Part shown: positions 1 through 8,075 of the stretch, piece after piece | Layout: each line of letters opens with the position of its first letter | Numbering within the stretch: the first letter of the stretch is position 1 | DNA from: Neisseriaceae bacterium PsAf | Lineage (GTDB): Bacteria > Pseudomonadota > Gammaproteobacteria > Burkholderiales > Neisseriaceae | Reading direction: 5' to 3' | NCBI GenBank assembly: GCA_017114885.1 | Contig: WNLJ01000023.1 | Location: 1-64,000, forward strand | DNA length: 64,000 nucleotides | Notes under the pieces: generated by a model | Databases searched by the model: none | Told to the model about the DNA's origin: nothing | Seen by the model: only the letters and a program-made list of their open reading frames with translations | Position numbers and translations under genes: made by a program

Positions 1-1
1 T

Positions 2-64
2 ATCAAAGTGGATCGCGATGATCCGATTTGGAAAAATAGCAAAGACTATATTATTATCAAATAG
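2..64 (+). CDS. C-terminal tail of an unidentified protein (partial)
   Basis: An open frame enters from the left edge and ends at a TAG at 62-64. It gives a 20-residue tail (IKVDRDDPIWKNSKDYIIIK), so only the 3' end of the gene is here. The tail is charged and has no motif I recognise. It is on the plus strand and converges with the oxygenase gene, whose stop lies about 40 bases away. It could also be a chance open frame, because so little of it is visible. Confidence 0.4.
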   Translation: MKVDRDDPIWKNSKDYIIIK

Positions 65-104
65 ATTTAGAAGTTAGTTTAAATAATCTTCCTTAATATT
101 CACT

Positions 105-1157
105 TTATTTTTGATAGTACGCTGTTTGTGCGATAATCTTTTGATATTGCTCTGGGTAGAACTTTTTAGTGACTGCTAAATGTGAACGTAATCTGCCTTT
201 TAAGGTGTTTTCTCCTGCATTTTTGAGTAATGGATTTTCAGGGCTGCTTTGTGGGCCCGTAGCCAATTGTTTTAATTCGGATGGTAAATCCAAAATAGGA
301 ATTTGTCCTGCATATAAACTAGGAGTCAAAAAGTAAGCAACAGAATAACGATCAACAGACTGTTTTGGGCTAATAACCTGATGAATATTGGCCACTAAAT
401 AACCATTAGTCGCCAATTCCAATACTTCGCCAATATTGATGATAAAGGCATTTTCCGCATAGGGAACATCAATCCACTTATTGTCTTTGGTATAAACTTG
501 TAGGCCACCAACCTTATCTTGCAACAATAAAGTTAGGATACCTGAATCTTTATGTGGACCAAGACCTTGTTTTTGAGTTTCATCATCGGTACCAGGATAG
601 TGAATTATTTTTAATAACTCATTAGGTGTTCCTGTGACAAAATCATCTAAACTATTTTCCGGTAAATCAAGGGCTACTAAAACAGCATGTAATAAATCAA
701 TACTTATTTTTCGTAAGTCTTTTTGCCATGCTGTAATGACTTCTTTAAAACCTGCTAATTCTGGCCACTGATTGGGCCCTTGTAAGCGCAACCAAGGTTG
801 ATTGTGTGGGATGTTGTCAAGGGCTTCTAAATCAGCACCGATATCTATTTGCTCCCGATTATCCTGTGCATGATAAGTAATTTCTTCTAAAGCATGGGTA
901 TAACCACGAAAATGAGGTGATTGGTGCATTGCTATTTTTTCTTTTTCTTCATAGGGGAGTTCAAAGAATTGTTGACCAATCGTTTGAATTTCTTCAAAGC
1001 GCTCAGGCTCTATACCATGTCCTATTAAATAAAAAAAGCCAATCTCTCTCGAAAGTATTCTTAAATTTTGGTAAAAATTCTCTCGTAATAAAGGATTGTA
1101 TAAATCACTAAAATTAAGAATGGGTAATTCGTTTGAGGAAATATTGGCCAAGTTCAT
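105..1157 (-). CDS. 2-oxoglutarate/Fe(II) dioxygenase, isopenicillin N synthase-like
   Basis: The protein has 350 residues, normal for the IPNS-like superfamily of non-haem iron oxygenases. Residues about 10-110 match the DIOX_N domain (IGFFYLIGHGI), followed by the double-stranded beta-helix. The metal ligands H202-x-D204 (GPHKDSG) and H259 (ANIHQV) are present, as is the R270-Y-S272 pair that binds the 2-oxoglutarate or substrate carboxylate. The enzyme should act in the cytoplasm on a small molecule, but the family does not reveal the substrate. It is a single gene, divergent from the broken MFS gene with a 225-base gap, and no biosynthetic cluster surrounds it. The family call is secure; the substrate is unknown. 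Confidence 0.85.
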   Translation of the reverse strand: MNLANISSNELPILNFSDLYNPLLRENFYQNLRILSREIGFFYLIGHGIEPERFEEIQTIGQQFFELPYEEKEKIAMHQSPHFRGYTHALEEITYHAQDNREQIDIGADLEALDNIPHNQPWLRLQGPNQWPELAGFKEVITAWQKDLRKISIDLLHAVLVALDLPENSLDDFVTGTPNELLKIIHYPGTDDETQKQGLGPHKDSGILTLLLQDKVGGLQVYTKDNKWIDVPYAENAFIINIGEVLELATNGYLVANIHQVISPKQSVDRYSVAYFLTPSLYAGQIPILDLPSELKQLATGPQSSPENPLLKNAGENTLKGRLRSHLAVTKKFYPEQYQKIIAQTAYYQK

Positions 1158-1382
1158 AGCAGTTTCCTTGTGTAAAGAGGTCGTTGTTCAAAGTAACAGT
1201 ATCTAGTTTATTTTCAATAAAATGATGTTTAAAGTAATTTATGCTTTATTAGTTATGAGAATTGGTTATAAGTCAAAAATGATTGAATTTATCTTAACTT
1301 GTTATTTGCCAAGAAAAGAATTAAACTGACTGGTTTTTCAAATTTATTTTATCAAAATCATTTTCAATATGGATGTTTCATC

Positions 1383-2563
1383 ATGAAAATACTTAGAGCC
1401 AATAATAAAGAATGGCTTCCTATTTATATTTTAGCGGTTGCTGTTTTCGTTATGAACACCAGTGAGTTTTTACCCATTGGTTTGCTGACAGATATATCAA
1501 CGAGTTTTAATATGCCTGTTTCTCAAACAGGGCAGATGGTCACTACTATGCTTGGGTGGTGTCTTTAAGTTGTATTCCTATGGTTCTATTAACAGCAAAA
1601 TTTAATCGTAGGCAGTTATTTTTATTGGTTTTTTCTTTATTCATCATTTTACAATTATTTTCTGCATTCTCTTCAAGTTATGAAATATTGGTGCTATCCA
1701 GAGTAGGCATCGCATTGTTGCATACTGTTTTTTGGGCGGTGGCCCCTCCTTTGGTTTATCGGCTAGCACCATTAGGGAAAAAAGAAACGGCACTTGGTCT
1801 TATTATGATAGGAACAGGTTTGGCCTCGACCTTAGGCATACCTTTGGGAACTTTTGTTGGTCAGTATTTGGGTTGGATAAGTGCCTTTGTTTTAATTGCA
1901 ATGATTTCTTTGTTGTTATTAATTTTGTTATTTTTCACATTGCCATCCTCTCCGAGTCAAAATACTTCATTAATGAAATCATTCAAAACAGTGCTTACTT
2001 CTCCAGTTGTGCTTAGCTGTTACATCATACTCGGATTAATCATCACTGGGCATTTTACAGCTTACACTTATATTGAGCCATTTTTAAAAGAAATTGTGCA
2101 CTTAAGTGACCCTTTTATTGTGATTGCCTTGTTAATATCAGGATTAGGAGGGGTTGTCGGGGGAATTGTATATCCCAAGTGTTTTAACTATGGTAGTTAC
2201 CTGAATATTATTTCTTTAATACTACTGTGCTTATCATTAGTACTATTGCAATCAATCGGTGCTTATCCATGGATGTTATTGATTTATTTGTTTATATGGA
2301 GTATTAGTTTGAATTTGCTCGCATTACAATTACAAACAACGGTTATTCGAGAAGCGAGTACACATTCTGACTTAGCAATTGCCATTTTTTCGGGTGTTTT
2401 TAATATCGGGATTGGATTAGGTGCTTTAGTGGGAGGAAAGGCTCAAGAAAGCTATGATTTAAGTATGATTGGCTATGTTGGCGGTATATTTATTTTAATG
2501 GCAATTATCTACTATGTGGCCTTTTGGACAGTAAGTCGATATCAACTAAAAAAAGTAAATTAA
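1383..2563 (+). pseudogene. sotB: SotB-like MFS sugar efflux transporter, broken by one frameshift
   Basis: Two consecutive frames together encode one DHA1-type MFS transporter of about 393 residues that resembles E. coli SotB. The first runs from the ATG at 1383 (MKILRANNKEW) and stops after TTMLGWCL at 1568. The second carries on as YAWVVSLSCIPM in another frame from about 1547. Restoring one base near 1544-1547 rejoins them and recreates the family's helix 2 sequence (T-x-YAWVV). Downstream residues such as FWAVAPPLVYRLAP, GIPLGTFVGQYLGW and later membrane helices are intact to 2563. The likely original role was export of sugars or drugs with proton antiport. A sequencing error cannot be excluded, but other dispensable genes in the window are also broken. 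A rho-independent terminator follows at 2579. Confidence 0.8.
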
Positions 2564-2578
2564 TATCAAAATACTAAG

Positions 2579-2609
2579 AACTCTTGTTTGATTCGAACAA
2601 GAGTTTTTT
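2579..2609 (+). terminator. Rho-independent terminator after the sotB-like gene
   Basis: A perfect 10-bp stem (AACTCTTGTT at 2579-2588 with AACAAGAGTT at 2596-2605) has a 7-base loop and is followed by a T run at 2604-2609. It sits 15 bases past the stop codon of the MFS pseudogene and insulates the PrxGrx gene downstream. Confidence 0.85.
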
Positions 2610-2739
2610 AGCATTATTTATATAGATTAATATTATTAAAAATAATTTATCGATAGTTTTAATTAGCATAGTAATGATTAATCCACATCTTAGAAATAAG
2701 GGTTATAATAAATCTATCAACAAATGAAAGGAGAAAAAA

Positions 2740-3474
2740 ATGTTTGAGAATAAAGAAGGTCAAAAAATTCCTAGCGTTACATTTCATACTAGAAAGAATG
2801 ATGGATGGGTAGATGTTACTACTGATGAAATTTTTAAAGGAAAAAAAGTAGTATTATTTGCGTTGCCTGGTGCTTTTACCCCAACTTGCTCTTCAAGTCA
2901 CTTGCCACGTTATAATGAATTATATGATGCTTTTAAAGAAAACGGTATTGATGACATTGTGTGCTTGGCAGTTAATGATACTTTTGTGATGAATAAATGG
3001 CAACGTCAAGAAAAAGCGCCTAATATTATTTTCCTACCAGATGGTAATATAGAATTTACTAAAGGCATGGGCATGGATACTTTAAAAGATGATTTAGGAT
3101 TTGGTGTTCGTTCATGGCGTTATTCTATGTTGGTTAATGATGGTGTAATTGAAAAAATGTTCATAGAACCTGAAAAACCAGGCGATCCATATGAAGTTTC
3201 AGACGCAGATACCATGTTAAAATACATTGCGCCAGATTATGAAGCAAGGCCATCAATTACCATCTTTACAAAACCTGGATGCCCTTATTGTGCGCATGCC
3301 AAGAAACTATTAAAAGAGCATGATTATCCTTATGAAGAAATCGTATTGGGTAAAGATGCAACTACAGTTTCTATCCAAGCAATTACAGGAAAAACTTCTA
3401 CACCTCAAGTATTTATTGGTGGTGAATATATTGGTGGTTCGGAAGAATTAGAAAAATATTTTAAGAATAAATAA
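2740..3474 (+). CDS. Peroxiredoxin-glutaredoxin hybrid (Prx5/Grx)
   Basis: This 244-residue fusion enzyme reduces hydrogen peroxide and alkyl hydroperoxides with glutathione. Residues 1-165 are a Prx5-type peroxiredoxin with peroxidatic Cys50 in PGAFTPTC. Residues about 171-244 are a glutaredoxin with the C181-P-Y-C184 redox motif and the glutathione-binding TPQVFIGG segment. The order and length match the Haemophilus and Neisseria hybrid proteins. A strong AAAGGAG ribosome-binding site lies 7-8 bases before the ATG. A hairpin terminator separates it from the lpd-like gene, an arrangement also known in Neisseria. Both genes serve thiol redox defence. It is intact and confidently assigned. Confidence 0.95.
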   Translation: MFENKEGQKIPSVTFHTRKNDGWVDVTTDEIFKGKKVVLFALPGAFTPTCSSSHLPRYNELYDAFKENGIDDIVCLAVNDTFVMNKWQRQEKAPNIIFLPDGNIEFTKGMGMDTLKDDLGFGVRSWRYSMLVNDGVIEKMFIEPEKPGDPYEVSDADTMLKYIAPDYEARPSITIFTKPGCPYCAHAKKLLKEHDYPYEEIVLGKDATTVSIQAITGKTSTPQVFIGGEYIGGSEELEKYFKNK

Positions 3475-3495
3475 TTAAAGTGTTAATGATTGTAT

Positions 3496-3535
3496 ATAGC
3501 AGTTAATGACTTTCATTAACTGCTATTAATTTTTA
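3496..3535 (+). terminator. Hairpin terminator/attenuator between prxgrx and lpd
   Basis: A 13-bp perfect stem (3496-3508 with 3514-3526) has a 5-base ACTTT loop and is followed by TAATTTTTA. It lies 21 bases after the PrxGrx stop and 13 bases before the lpd-like start. It should end most PrxGrx transcripts and may allow partial read-through into lpd. Confidence 0.75.
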
Positions 3536-3548
3536 GAGGTTAAATAAC

Positions 3549-4919
3549 ATGAAAATAATTCAAGCAGATGTTGTGATTATAGGTTCAGGTTCAGCAGGAA
3601 TGTCTGCCTATCGCGCGGCACGTAAGCACACGGATAAAATAGCCATTATTGAAGGAGATCAATTTGGGACTACTTGTGCTCGCGTTGGGTGTATGCCATC
3701 AAAATTATTAATTTCAGCGGCCAATGCGAATCATCACGCACAAAACACGGATGCATTTGGAATTCATGTTAATGGGCAAATTGAGGTCAATGGACAAGAA
3801 GTAATGCACAGAGTCAAATCAGAAAGAGATCGCTTTGTTGGTTTTGTTATTGACACTATAGAAAGCTATAACCCTCAGCATGTAATTAAAGGATGGGCAA
3901 AATTTATTGATGAGCATACAGTAGAGGTTAATCAAGAACTAAGGATTGAAAGTAAGGCATTTGTCATAGCAACTGGTTCTCGTCCAAGAGTTAATGAAGA
4001 ATGGAAGATATTAGAAGACAAACTTCAAGTCAATGATGATGTCTTTTATTGGGATGATTTGCCAAAGAGTATTGCGGTGATGGGAACAGGTGTTATCGGT
4101 CTTGAAATCGGACAAGCATTAAGTCGCTTAGGTGTGAGAACCGAAATCTTTGGCCGTACAGAAAATATTGGGGGGATTTCAGATCCTGTCGTATTAAAAA
4201 AAGCACACCAAGTATTTGAATCAGAGTTAAATATTCATTTTAATACCATACCCAAAGTTTCTTTGGAAAACAATAAAGTACGCCTAGAGTATGCTAACAC
4301 AGTAGATTATGTTGATTTATTTTTAGCAGCAAGTGGTCGTGTTCCTAATACAGATCACTTAGGATTGGAAAACACAGGGGTTCAATTAGATAAAAAAGGG
4401 GTACCTATTGCAGATCCAGATACTATGCAAACCAGTGTACCACATATTTTTATTGCAGGAGATGCATCTGATCAATTGCCTTTATTGCATGTGGCATCTG
4501 ATCAAGGGTTTACTGCGGGTAATAATGCAGCTATCTATCCTAACATTGAAAAGGGTTTGGTCAGAAGTCGTTTATCGGTTGTGTTTTCAGAACCTGAAAT
4601 TGCGGTTGTTGGGCAAAGTTATCGAGAGTTAGACTTAGATAATACAGTTATAGGAATGGTTGAATTTGAAAATCAAGGTCGCTCTAGAGTGATGTTGGTC
4701 AACAAGGGAACACTTAGGGTTTATTTTAATAAAAAGACCAAAATATTTCTAGGGGCTGAAATTTTTGGACCTGCAACAGAGCATATTGGTCATTTATTGG
4801 CTTGGTCTCATCAAAGTGGCTTAAACATTGATCAAATGTTGGAAATGCCTTTTTACCATCCGGTGATAGAAGAAGGCTTGAGAACAGCTCTTAGAGATGC
4901 AAAAGCACAGTGGGATTAG
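3549..4919 (+). CDS. lpdA: Dihydrolipoyl dehydrogenase-like FAD disulfide oxidoreductase
   Basis: The 456-residue flavoprotein belongs to the class I pyridine nucleotide-disulfide oxidoreductases. The N-terminal FAD fold has GSGSAG at about 12-17. The redox-active disulfide is C43-ARVG-C48. A second dinucleotide fold (GTGVIGLEIG) binds NAD(P)H near residue 180, and the C-terminal dimer interface ends with the HPVIEE catalytic His-Glu motif. No pyruvate or oxoglutarate dehydrogenase genes are nearby. Its partner here is the PrxGrx hybrid, so a stand-alone reductase role in thiol defence is as likely as service to a 2-oxo acid dehydrogenase complex. The fold is certain; the exact electron acceptor is not. 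Confidence 0.85.
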   Translation: MKIIQADVVIIGSGSAGMSAYRAARKHTDKIAIIEGDQFGTTCARVGCMPSKLLISAANANHHAQNTDAFGIHVNGQIEVNGQEVMHRVKSERDRFVGFVIDTIESYNPQHVIKGWAKFIDEHTVEVNQELRIESKAFVIATGSRPRVNEEWKILEDKLQVNDDVFYWDDLPKSIAVMGTGVIGLEIGQALSRLGVRTEIFGRTENIGGISDPVVLKKAHQVFESELNIHFNTIPKVSLENNKVRLEYANTVDYVDLFLAASGRVPNTDHLGLENTGVQLDKKGVPIADPDTMQTSVPHIFIAGDASDQLPLLHVASDQGFTAGNNAAIYPNIEKGLVRSRLSVVFSEPEIAVVGQSYRELDLDNTVIGMVEFENQGRSRVMLVNKGTLRVYFNKKTKIFLGAEIFGPATEHIGHLLAWSHQSGLNIDQMLEMPFYHPVIEEGLRTALRDAKAQWD

Positions 4920-5006
4920 AATTATAAAATACCAGTCATTGATAATGCTCTCAATGGCTAGTACAATAGCATACTGTTTTTATTGGGAAATTAAAAATAT
5001 GGAAAA

Positions 5007-5098
5007 GCCGAGGCAAATTAAGTTTAATTCAATTACTATTAGTTCGGCACAATAAATCGTTCAACTCCTATTTATTGTGGCGTTCGATCAATAGGAGT
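5007..5098 (+). promoter_or_regulatory. Candidate structured leader RNA with a pseudoknot over the Shine-Dalgarno
   Basis: Several pairings are visible just upstream of the ATG at 5104. GCCGA (5007-5011) can pair with TCGGC (5044-5048), closing a small AATTA/TAATT hairpin. CACAATAAA (5048-5056) pairs perfectly with TTTATTGTG (5071-5079). The loop of that hairpin holds ACTCCTA (5064-5070), which is complementary to TAGGAGT (5092-5098), the Shine-Dalgarno of the next gene. Loop lengths of 7 and 12 bases suit an H-type pseudoknot. The alternative 9-bp pairing 5064-5072/5090-5098 would also hide the Shine-Dalgarno. It matches no Mg2+ riboswitch consensus that I know. What it senses, if anything, is unknown; the downstream MgtC suggests Mg2+ or a related signal. 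Confidence 0.5.
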
Positions 5099-5103
5099 GT
5101 GAT

Positions 5104-5769
5104 ATGTTTACTCATTTTAATAATAAAAAGAAATTAGAGAACAAAACAGAATTTTATTCTCTACTAGCTAGAAAAAATACCTTACAAACGCTATCTTTGT
5201 TAAATACTTCCAAACACGGTTTAACTCAAAAAGCCAGTCAACAACGTCGTGACTTTTATCGTAAAAGATATGCAGATTCTAATATCAATTTAGACCATTT
5301 TCTAACATTATTAAGACAATTTTTTCTATTAAAGAAAGAAACCATGCATGAAAAAGAAAAATGGATGGTTACGGTAAGAAGGCAGTCTGGAAATGGCATT
5401 CCAATTACTTTTGAAATTCCGCACCATGAATTAGTGCCAGGAGATATTATCCAAGTAAAAAAAGGCGATATTATTCCAAGTAATATTAGGATATTAGCAT
5501 CTAATCATTTAGTTGTTAATCAAGCCTGTTATATAGGTGTAAAAGATTATCAAAAAAAATACCCATGTGAGAAAATACTTGATTGGAGTACTGAAGACAA
5601 ATTGGTTTATATATCAATGCTACAATTACCTCAATTTTGTTTAGTGGGAACAGAAGTTGTATCGGGTACGGCACTGGCAGTTGTTTTAACTGCAAGCAAT
5701 AAAAATTATTTTTCTCAGCTTAAACAAGAAGTGAATAAAAAATATAAGTTATTAAACCAAGGTGATTAA
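5104..5769 (+). CDS. Truncated MgtA-like P-type ATPase N-terminus/actuator-domain protein
   Basis: The 221-residue protein resembles only the N-terminal part of Mg2+-transporting P-type ATPases (MgtA/MgtB). Residues 38-60 match the cation-ATPase N-terminal segment (GLTQKASQQRR). Residues 85-200 match the actuator domain, with VPGDII at 111-116 and VGTEVVSGTA at 181-190. Transmembrane helices 1-2, the phosphorylation and nucleotide domains and all later helices are missing. The catalytic TGES loop is replaced by IGVK at 144-147, so it cannot be a pump. The frame is open, a TAGGAG ribosome-binding site lies 6 bases before the ATG, and the mgtC gene follows 44 bases on. It may be a regulatory relic that is still translated, or a gene remnant kept open by chance. 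Confidence 0.6.
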   Translation: MFTHFNNKKKLENKTEFYSLLARKNTLQTLSLLNTSKHGLTQKASQQRRDFYRKRYADSNINLDHFLTLLRQFFLLKKETMHEKEKWMVTVRRQSGNGIPITFEIPHHELVPGDIIQVKKGDIIPSNIRILASNHLVVNQACYIGVKDYQKKYPCEKILDWSTEDKLVYISMLQLPQFCLVGTEVVSGTALAVVLTASNKNYFSQLKQEVNKKYKLLNQGD

Positions 5770-5813
5770 GTATTTATACAATCAATATGCATATTACTGA
5801 AGGGCACTTTTAT

Positions 5814-6530
5814 ATGAATAATCTATCTTCAAGTTTATTGGCTAGTCCTACTGGGCTTGCTTTTTTAAACCTTGCTCTGGCATTTGTATTAGGGATGTTA
5901 ATAGGCATAGAGCGCCAGTATCGACAAAGAACAGCGGGCTTAAGAACCAATGTATTGGTTTGTTTAGGTGAGGCTATGTTTGTGAATATGGCTACTCATT
6001 TTGGTGTTGAAGGAACAGTGCGTGTCGTTTCTTATGTAGTATCTGGTATTGGTTTTCTAGGAGCTGGGGTTATTTTGAGAAATGAGGGCAATATTCATGG
6101 CATTAATACAGCAGCAACTCTTTGGGGAGGTGCTGCAATCGGTGCTTGTTGTGGCGCTGGATTTTATGCGGAGGCATTAATAGGTACGATATTTATTCTG
6201 GCGGCCAATACTTTATTGAGACCATTTGTTAATTTCGTCAATCGTCGTCCAGCAATGTTATCATCAGTGGATACAGATATTGATTTGCATCTTGTAACCA
6301 ATGTAGAACATCAAAAAGAAGTTTTAACGCTGATTCAAAAAATGTTGTTTACTCAGAACATATTGATTGAAGATATTGATATAGAATCATTTGGAGATAA
6401 GGAAGTTGAAATTAAACTACAGTTAAATGCTTATAACATTAAACAAAGTCATATTGATGATTTAGTTGATAAGATTAAAAGAAATCCCCATATTAATCAA
6501 GTTTTTTGGGGGCCTAATTTAAGTGATTAA
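5814..6530 (+). CDS. mgtC: MgtC/SapB family membrane protein
   Basis: The protein has about 238 residues with four to five N-terminal membrane helices, including the family signature LGMLIGIERQYRQRTAGLRTNVLVCLG and the SGIGFLGAGVI motif. A soluble ACT-like C-terminal domain covers about residues 150-238. MgtC proteins inhibit the F1Fo ATP synthase or modulate Mg2+ and phosphate homeostasis in pathogens, and are usually transcribed with an mgtB/mgtA ATPase. I chose the ATG at 5814 because a GAAGGG sequence lies at a suitable distance; the in-frame ATG at 5787 has none. It forms a likely operon with the truncated MgtA-like gene. Its 3' end overlaps the convergent LysE gene by 12 bases. Confidence 0.88.
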   Translation: MNNLSSSLLASPTGLAFLNLALAFVLGMLIGIERQYRQRTAGLRTNVLVCLGEAMFVNMATHFGVEGTVRVVSYVVSGIGFLGAGVILRNEGNIHGINTAATLWGGAAIGACCGAGFYAEALIGTIFILAANTLLRPFVNFVNRRPAMLSSVDTDIDLHLVTNVEHQKEVLTLIQKMLFTQNILIEDIDIESFGDKEVEIKLQLNAYNIKQSHIDDLVDKIKRNPHINQVFWGPNLSD

Positions 6531-7172
6531 CTGTAAGAATTTTGGGTAAAATTCATAAAAAAGAAAAATCGCAAAGAGTGCAAATACAGCTGCGGAAGCG
6601 ATGTCAAATTTCTGTTGATAGCGGGTATAAATATTTCTTAATTGCTTTTGAGAAAAAATAATACTGATTAAATAAAACCATAAGAATGTCTCGATGACGA
6701 TAACCGCAATAGTTAACGCACGTAGAGAAATAGAATCAAACTTCTCTACAAATGGCGCAAAAATAACTATAAAATAAACAATAGCCTTAGGATTTAATAA
6801 GTTAATCATTAATCCTTTAAAATACAAATTATCATCACTGATGGGAATATCCTGTTGTGCCGTTGTAGGAGGTATTTGGCTAGAGTGGTAGATTTGATAA
6901 GCTATGTAAAGTAAATAAAAACCTCCAAAAAAGGCAATAACTACTTGAATTGCGGGATAAGTGTTTAATATTTTACTCAACCCCAGCAAACTTAAGCTAG
7001 CCCAAATTAAGACGCCAGTGGTGATGCCAGAAATAGCTTGTAGCATTTGCTTTTTGGGCGTGTTTATCATTGCTTGACGTGAAATAAAGAAAAAATCAGG
7101 ACCAGGCGTTAATAAAGCAAAAAACTGTATAACAACTAAGGTTAATATACTATAGAATAAATCACTATTCAT
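6519..7172 (-). CDS. LysE/RhtB family amino-acid exporter
   Basis: A 217-residue membrane protein of the LysE/RhtB translocator family, which exports amino acids or their analogues. The N-terminal signature FALLTPGPDFFFISRQAM is clear, and about six hydrophobic helices follow, including NLLNPKAIVYFIVIFAPF, the conserved central motif. The length is typical. It is a single gene that ends inside the mgtC 3' end (12-base convergent overlap) and diverges from folP. Homoserine, threonine, lysine or leucine could be the substrate; the sequence does not decide. Confidence 0.88.
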   Translation of the reverse strand: MNSDLFYSILTLVVIQFFALLTPGPDFFFISRQAMINTPKKQMLQAISGITTGVLIWASLSLLGLSKILNTYPAIQVVIAFFGGFYLLYIAYQIYHSSQIPPTTAQQDIPISDDNLYFKGLMINLLNPKAIVYFIVIFAPFVEKFDSISLRALTIAVIVIETFLWFYLISIIFSQKQLRNIYTRYQQKFDIASAAVFALFAIFLFYEFYPKFLQLIT

Positions 7173-7232
7173 TTTGATATTTCTAAGTAGACATCGTCAG
7201 ATTCTACATGAAATATAATAGGAGGTAAATAA

Positions 7233-8075
7233 TTGAATATTCAGTGTGGACGATTTAATTTAAGTCTAAACATCCCTAAAATCATGGGGATAGTGAATAT
7301 TACACCAGACTCTTTTTCAGATGGTGCAATGTATTCAAAAAATATTAATACAGCACTAAAACATGCAGAACAATTGCTCAACGATGGGGCAGATATATTA
7401 GATATTGGTGGAGAGTCTTCTCGACCAAATGCCGATTTTGTTTCACCCGAAGAAGAATGGTCTCGGGTAAAAGATATCTTGCAAGAAATAAAACATTGGC
7501 AGGTTCCGATTTCTTTAGATACTCGTAGAAGTAAAGTCATGCAAAAAGCACTAGAACTTGATGCGGTAGATATGATTAATGATATTGAAGCATTAAGTGA
7601 TTATGGCGCAATGCAATTAATGAGCCAACATCAGTCAATAGCAGTGGTACTGATGCATATGCAAGGACAGCCTCATAGCATGCAAATTAATCCAAGTTAT
7701 GATAATGTAACGCAAGAAGTGAGTGCTTTTTTAAAGCAACGCATTTCAAGTTGTGTTGATATTGGAATCGATGTCAATCGTTTAATTGTTGATCCCGGTA
7801 TTGGATTTGGCAAAACACTAGAACATAATCTTGCTTTAATAAGAAACACCAATACACTGATTGATGATTTACAACGACCTTTGCTGATCGGTGTCTCTCG
7901 AAAAAGTATGTTTGAAAAGATTACGGGTGAGAAAGATCCTCAACAAAGGATTGGCTCAGGAATTACAGCGGAAATTGAAGCAGTACGTCGTGGTGCTAGC
8001 TTCATTAGGGTTCATAATGTGAAACAAACCCGTCAAGCTTTATTAACCTATTTGGCCATTAATAGCAATGAATGA
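7233..8075 (+). CDS. folP: Dihydropteroate synthase
   Basis: The 280-residue TIM-barrel enzyme condenses p-aminobenzoate with dihydropterin pyrophosphate in folate synthesis and is the sulfonamide target. Visible motifs are GIVNITPDSFSDG (about 19-31), DIGGESSRP (about 57-65), VDPGIGFGKT (about 187-196) and GVSRKS near 220. The start is a TTG at 7233, set by a strong GGAGGT six bases upstream; the nearby ATG at 7208 is in another frame. Its last eight bases overlap the ATG of the broken ygjP-like gene, so the two were translationally coupled. No glmM follows, unlike the E. coli folP-glmM order. Confidence 0.96.
   Translation: MNIQCGRFNLSLNIPKIMGIVNITPDSFSDGAMYSKNINTALKHAEQLLNDGADILDIGGESSRPNADFVSPEEEWSRVKDILQEIKHWQVPISLDTRRSKVMQKALELDAVDMINDIEALSDYGAMQLMSQHQSIAVVLMHMQGQPHSMQINPSYDNVTQEVSAFLKQRISSCVDIGIDVNRLIVDPGIGFGKTLEHNLALIRNTNTLIDDLQRPLLIGVSRKSMFEKITGEKDPQQRIGSGITAEIEAVRRGASFIRVHNVKQTRQALLTYLAINSNE

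Noticed and set aside
4934-4959. AGTCATTGA/TCAATGGCT hairpin after the lpd-like gene as a terminator
   Set aside because: The stem is 9 bp with a G-T pair and the T run comes 16 bases later, so it is not a canonical terminator. It may be part of the leader region but I could not support a role.
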